From NCBI RefSeq assembly GCF_003286915.1, contig NZ_QMFY01000010.1, forward strand, positions 124,001 to 188,000: DNA of 64,000 nucleotides, written 5' to 3'. This DNA comes from Pseudochryseolinea flava (GTDB taxonomy: Bacteria > Bacteroidota > Bacteroidia > Cytophagales > Cyclobacteriaceae). The translations under genes and the position numbers were made by a program. Shown one piece after another: positions 61,254 through 64,000 of the stretch (position 1 is its first letter; every line of letters begins with the position of its first letter). The notes under the pieces were generated by a model. The model did no database searches, was not told where the DNA came from, and saw nothing but the letters and a program-made list of their open reading frames with translations.

Positions 61254-62758
61254 TGTTTATTAACTATCGGCCTGCGGAACCTATTTAGATCTTTAGACAT
61301 AATTATCGAAGGCTCCTTCGTCACTACAGGAAATCTGCTTATTACGAAGTGTCGCACATCCTGGACACCATACTTCTCGATCAGCAAGTGTTCACGATTC
61401 ACTTCTTTTTCAATCGCTTTAAGATAATATCTAACCAATAAACTGTTCTTGCGTGCGAACTTTTCACGATTCTTTTCAATCAATGTCACATCAACAAAAT
61501 TATTCTTGCACTGGAAGTTAAAGAGAACTCCGTCACGGAATGTAACGACATCGAATTCCTTTCTCTTGATACGTTTAACGTCCATAATTTGAAATCCTAA
61601 ACCGCCTAATTCTATTTTCACATTATTCTCAAAAATAAACCCCGACTTTATTTGAAACTGCTTCGACTTATTAAGGCTTGCGTTCTTTAAATTATAAAGG
61701 AAACGAACAATCAGATTTACATTGGATTTGTAATGAACTCCAATCTTCACAAATGGATGGTGTGAGTTTGAAATCACTACAAAGTCTTCTGAATTATGAA
61801 GCAATCTTTGTCTAATTATCTCAGCGTCACGTTCTCCGAAGGACATCAGTATAGCGTCAAATCTCTTTTGGTGTACTGAGATAAAATACTCGTCTTTAAT
61901 ATGTTCGACAAGTTTCTCGACCACGTTAACTAATAACGTAAAGATTGGATCAGTATGATTGAAGTACTCAAAATACGATTTGATCAACAAGCATTCATTC
62001 GTTAACTCGGACAATGAAAAGACTTTACCTCGAGCTAAAGGCAATAACCTATTTGCTACAAGCTTAAACGCTTCGCCCATCACCGGGTCATCCGCTGACA
62101 CCCTTTCTGGCTCCGTAAAAACTTTCTCTAAAAAATCAAACTGATAGTTGCCCACTATTGCCCCATTCTGATATATGTCTATTTGATAATCTTTGTACAC
62201 GTGCGAAAGGAGCAATTGTGTTTGCAATGCCGTCACATTGATAAGACAAAAGTTCGAGATATTAACGAGTACTCGGAGGAGCTCCGACTCTGATAACTTA
62301 ACTCCGCCTTTGCAATAGGTCGGAACAATCAGAAATGTATTGATAAAATGCCTGCGAAATGCCTGGTAAAATATCGCGGCCTCCATAACAGTTGAATATC
62401 CAAGATTGTCTCCTGTCATGCTGAATTCAACTAACATCTGATGTGATTCAAGAACAACCCGTTTGTACCGATCTACGACCACCTTTTCAAATCTGGGCCG
62501 AAGCATGTTATCAAGAAGATTATTATAGTAAGAATTCCATCGCAAAATTGGCATTACTCGGAGAGTATTGAATTGTTCAAGATCAACTTCATGCATTGAT
62601 ATATTTATGAATTCCTCAATTGAACGGACGATTTTGTGAACTGCATTAAAAGTATGCACTGGGTCTAAAGGCTCTAAGTCTTTGCGCAAACAGTTTTCAA
62701 TCCAACCATTCGATTGGTCTTTTAAATGTTGTCTAGCTGTCAATCCTGATAACTTCAA
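61250..62758 (-). CDS. large protein with a PD-(D/E)xK-like nuclease domain at its C-terminus
   Basis: 502 residues from a TTG codon at 62758; no ATG precedes it in frame, and the first internal one is at about codon 54. The first ~360 residues are helical and not recognised. The C-terminal part fits a restriction-endonuclease-like fold: Glu377 in FENNV, Asp403 in KEFDVVTF, and Gln416-x-Lys418 in LFNFQCKNN, the QxK variant also seen in Mrr-type enzymes. It is translationally coupled to the HEPN gene. Together they look like a two-gene toxin or defence module. Similarity to any named system could not be established by eye. Confidence 0.68.
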   Translation of the reverse strand: MKLSGLTARQHLKDQSNGWIENCLRKDLEPLDPVHTFNAVHKIVRSIEEFINISMHEVDLEQFNTLRVMPILRWNSYYNNLLDNMLRPRFEKVVVDRYKRVVLESHQMLVEFSMTGDNLGYSTVMEAAIFYQAFRRHFINTFLIVPTYCKGGVKLSESELLRVLVNISNFCLINVTALQTQLLLSHVYKDYQIDIYQNGAIVGNYQFDFLEKVFTEPERVSADDPVMGEAFKLVANRLLPLARGKVFSLSELTNECLLIKSYFEYFNHTDPIFTLLVNVVEKLVEHIKDEYFISVHQKRFDAILMSFGERDAEIIRQRLLHNSEDFVVISNSHHPFVKIGVHYKSNVNLIVRFLYNLKNASLNKSKQFQIKSGFIFENNVKIELGGLGFQIMDVKRIKRKEFDVVTFRDGVLFNFQCKNNFVDVTLIEKNREKFARKNSLLVRYYLKAIEKEVNREHLLIEKYGVQDVRHFVISRFPVVTKEPSIIMSKDLNRFRRPIVNKQ

Positions 62759-62786
62759 ATCGGAATATTTTAAATAAAGATAATGA

Positions 62787-62805
62787 AAGGGCTACAAGAG
62801 CCCTT
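62787..62805 (-). terminator. hairpin at the radC stop codon
   Basis: AAGGGCT (62787-62793) pairs with AGCCCTT (62799-62805) around a 5-base loop; the radC stop lies in one arm. On the minus strand it is followed by a T-rich but not uniform stretch (TCATTATCTTTA). It could end the radC transcript and separate it from the nuclease operon. Confidence 0.4.
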
Positions 62806-63265
62806 CATCAGCGAATGAATAATATGCTTCGCTGGTCATGATGACGTGATCAAGAACCTGAACTTCAAGAAACCTTCCAGCTTCCTTCATCTTCTTCGTA
62901 AGGTCAATGTCAGCCTGACTTGGTGTTAAGTTTCCCGAGGGGTGATTGTGTGATAGTATCACCGCGCAGGCGTTAGCCTTGATAGCAGCAACGAAGATTA
63001 ATCTAGGATCTGCTACGGTGTGGGTGGTAGTGCCTGTTGATACTTCATATATCCCGATGACTTTGTGTGCTCTGTTAAGAAGGAGAACCTTGAATTGCTC
63101 AACAAACTCAATCTTGTCATCATCCCAGTACTTTCTCAGAACACTTTCGCAGTCTCTTGAAGATGTGATCTTCGGACGAAGGGAAGCTTTTACTTTTGAC
63201 TTGTAGCTAAGTTGAATCTCTGCAACTTCGAATAATGTTTTTTCATTTGTGCTTTCCATAATCAT
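62792..63265 (-). CDS. RadC/JAB-domain protein
   Basis: 157 residues (ATG at 63265, or 63259). JAB/MPN metalloprotease fold with its metal site: ILSHNHPSGNLTPSQADIDLT, preceded by a conserved Glu in EVSTG. It lacks the helix-hairpin-helix of chromosomal RadC; short forms such as this are carried by Bacteroidota mobile elements. The function is unproven despite the DNA-repair name. A long imperfect inverted repeat lies immediately upstream. Confidence 0.9.
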   Translation of the reverse strand: MIMESTNEKTLFEVAEIQLSYKSKVKASLRPKITSSRDCESVLRKYWDDDKIEFVEQFKVLLLNRAHKVIGIYEVSTGTTTHTVADPRLIFVAAIKANACAVILSHNHPSGNLTPSQADIDLTKKMKEAGRFLEVQVLDHVIMTSEAYYSFADEGLL

Positions 63266-63296
63266 AAGAGTTAAATTATGGTGCGCCTCAAATGAA

Positions 63297-63398
63297 GGGT
63301 GGCAGGATTGTCAAAAGGAAACGGAATAATTGGAAGGCAGGCCGTAGGCAGGTGCCGTTTATGCCGTAGTCTTTTGACAAGACTCATCCTTGCCACCC
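63297..63398. repeat. long imperfect inverted repeat in the leader of radC
   Basis: Outer arms: GGGTGGC-AGGAT-TGTCAAAAG at 63297-63317 and CTTTTGACA-AGACTC-ATCCT-TGCCACCC at 63371-63398, pairing over about 20 bases with one 5-7 base bulge. The loop region holds GCCGTAG twice (63341-63347, 63363-63369), GGCAGG twice and GTGCCG. In the radC direction it lies 32-133 bases before the start codon. No gene is in the 214-bp gap otherwise. It could be a structured leader RNA or a DNA recombination/transfer site. Confidence 0.7.
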
Positions 63399-63479
63399 GG
63401 AAGTAGGTTAGCGCCAGAATTTAAGTCTTATGTGGGAAGCAATATGAAAAATATTTGAGTTTGCAGATTCAGCATTGCG

Positions 63480-64000
63480 TCAGAAGCTTCGTTCATTGAT
63501 GCCGAGCAAAAACAGGCGAATGCGAAAATTGCTATACAGGAAGTTTGCAAAATTATAAATCTTACGATCGATATTTTCGTTTGAATCATTTACGCCAAAG
63601 TCAGTCTCATTGAATGTTTCTACAAACTCTTGTTTAGAGAATGCAACTCGGTCGTTATTATAAGCTGTCCTAAAAATTGCTGGAATTTGGGTGGACAGTC
63701 GAAAATCTCCGTATTGACGTACTCCCCTGTGCCATGCTATGTCAGCACCGTTCTTCGAAAATGAGTAGTGGTGTTCAGCTGATGTAACTTTCTCAAATGG
63801 CGGTATTGATACATGAGCGCGAAGGAATGGAATGGTCCCCAATGATTCTTTAAATCCTCTATGGTAAATATCAGACGGATGAACCCTGAAAGGATCTGCA
63901 ATGATCAATCTTTCGAATAATGAGACTTTTAGCAGTTCGTTGTATTCGTTAATATCTAGTGTTAACGGTGCGACATAAAAGGCAAATTGGCGCGGGGGCT
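63480..64000 (-). CDS. unrecognised island protein, 5' end outside the window
   Basis: The frame is open from 63480 (stop side) to the right edge, giving 173 residues of the C-terminal part. The internal codon at 63908 (TTG) that some tools would pick as a start is inside the frame. Visible stretches: FAFYVAPLTLDINEYNELL, FRVHPSDIYHRGFKE, HYSFSKNGADIAWHRGVRQYG. No membrane segment. I recognise no family; it is on the same strand as radC and the nuclease operon. Confidence 0.7.
   Translation of the reverse strand, partial: PPRQFAFYVAPLTLDINEYNELLKVSLFERLIIADPFRVHPSDIYHRGFKESLGTIPFLRAHVSIPPFEKVTSAEHHYSFSKNGADIAWHRGVRQYGDFRLSTQIPAIFRTAYNNDRVAFSKQEFVETFNETDFGVNDSNENIDRKIYNFANFLYSNFRIRLFLLGINERSF

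Noticed and set aside
62792-63265. chromosomal DNA-repair radC
   Set aside because: Too short and without the helix-hairpin-helix part; fits the mobile-element form.
57475-64000. right-hand copy of the mnmE end (attR)
   Set aside because: Looked for another TTTTGTATTGGG in the island part and found none; the other end is presumably outside.

Overview
The window looks like a chromosomal segment of a Bacteroidota bacterium, most likely order Cytophagales. The supporting features are a type IX secretion (T9SS) C-terminal sorting domain on a 2,987-residue surface protein, a NagB deaminase fused to a LmbE/PIG-L domain, GSCFA, DUF1573, DUF2807 (head GIN) and DUF3108 proteins, a Bacteroidota-type FtsE, and several -7 promoter boxes of the form TAnnTTTG. 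The genus is not resolved. No rRNA or tRNA gene was seen. The one RNA gene found is the small SRP RNA at 40.4 kb.

Layout: 0-8 kb, amino-sugar deaminase (cut by the left edge), GSCFA, a DUF255 thioredoxin-like protein, a membrane protein and PriA. 8-14.6 kb, DUF2807, TerB-like and DUF1573 proteins, TrpS, 4-hydroxyphenylpyruvate dioxygenase and an MreB-like protein. 14.9-21.7 kb, a TPR histidine kinase, a channel-like membrane protein, a prohibitin, then citrate synthase, acyl-CoA-binding protein and RsmE in a row. 21.7-30.7 kb, one giant T9SS surface protein. 30.8-46.1 kb, mainly housekeeping genes (SpmAB-like, TlpA, sirtuin, TopA, SixA, arginase family, SRP RNA, transaldolase, FtsE, an ECF sigma/anti-sigma pair, DUF3108, DapD, glycosyltransferase). 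46.2-50.9 kb, a five-gene manganese/iron-type ABC uptake operon headed by a DtxR/MntR regulator with two palindromic operators. Its first permease carries its own DtxR-like domain. 51.1-57.5 kb, TfoX, Crp, alpha/beta hydrolase, an FtsX-type permease and MnmE.

From the 3' end of mnmE to the right edge (57.5-64 kb) the content changes to that of an integrated mobile island. It holds a zinc-ribbon/HTH protein, an intact tyrosine recombinase, a second recombinase copy that has lost catalytic residues, an excisionase-like HTH protein, a two-gene HEPN plus PD-(D/E)xK-like nuclease operon, a RadC/JAB protein with a long inverted repeat in its leader, and an unrecognised gene cut by the edge. The 3' end of mnmE is a known integration site in other bacteria (SGI1 at thdF/trmE). 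The HEPN-nuclease pair, carried as cargo beside the tandem live/dead integrases, is the best candidate here for an undescribed system.

A second genome-wide peculiarity is a set of intergenic arrays with a strict 7-bp period but different unit sequences, at about 8.0, 35.9, 40.3, 43.2 and 56.0 kb.
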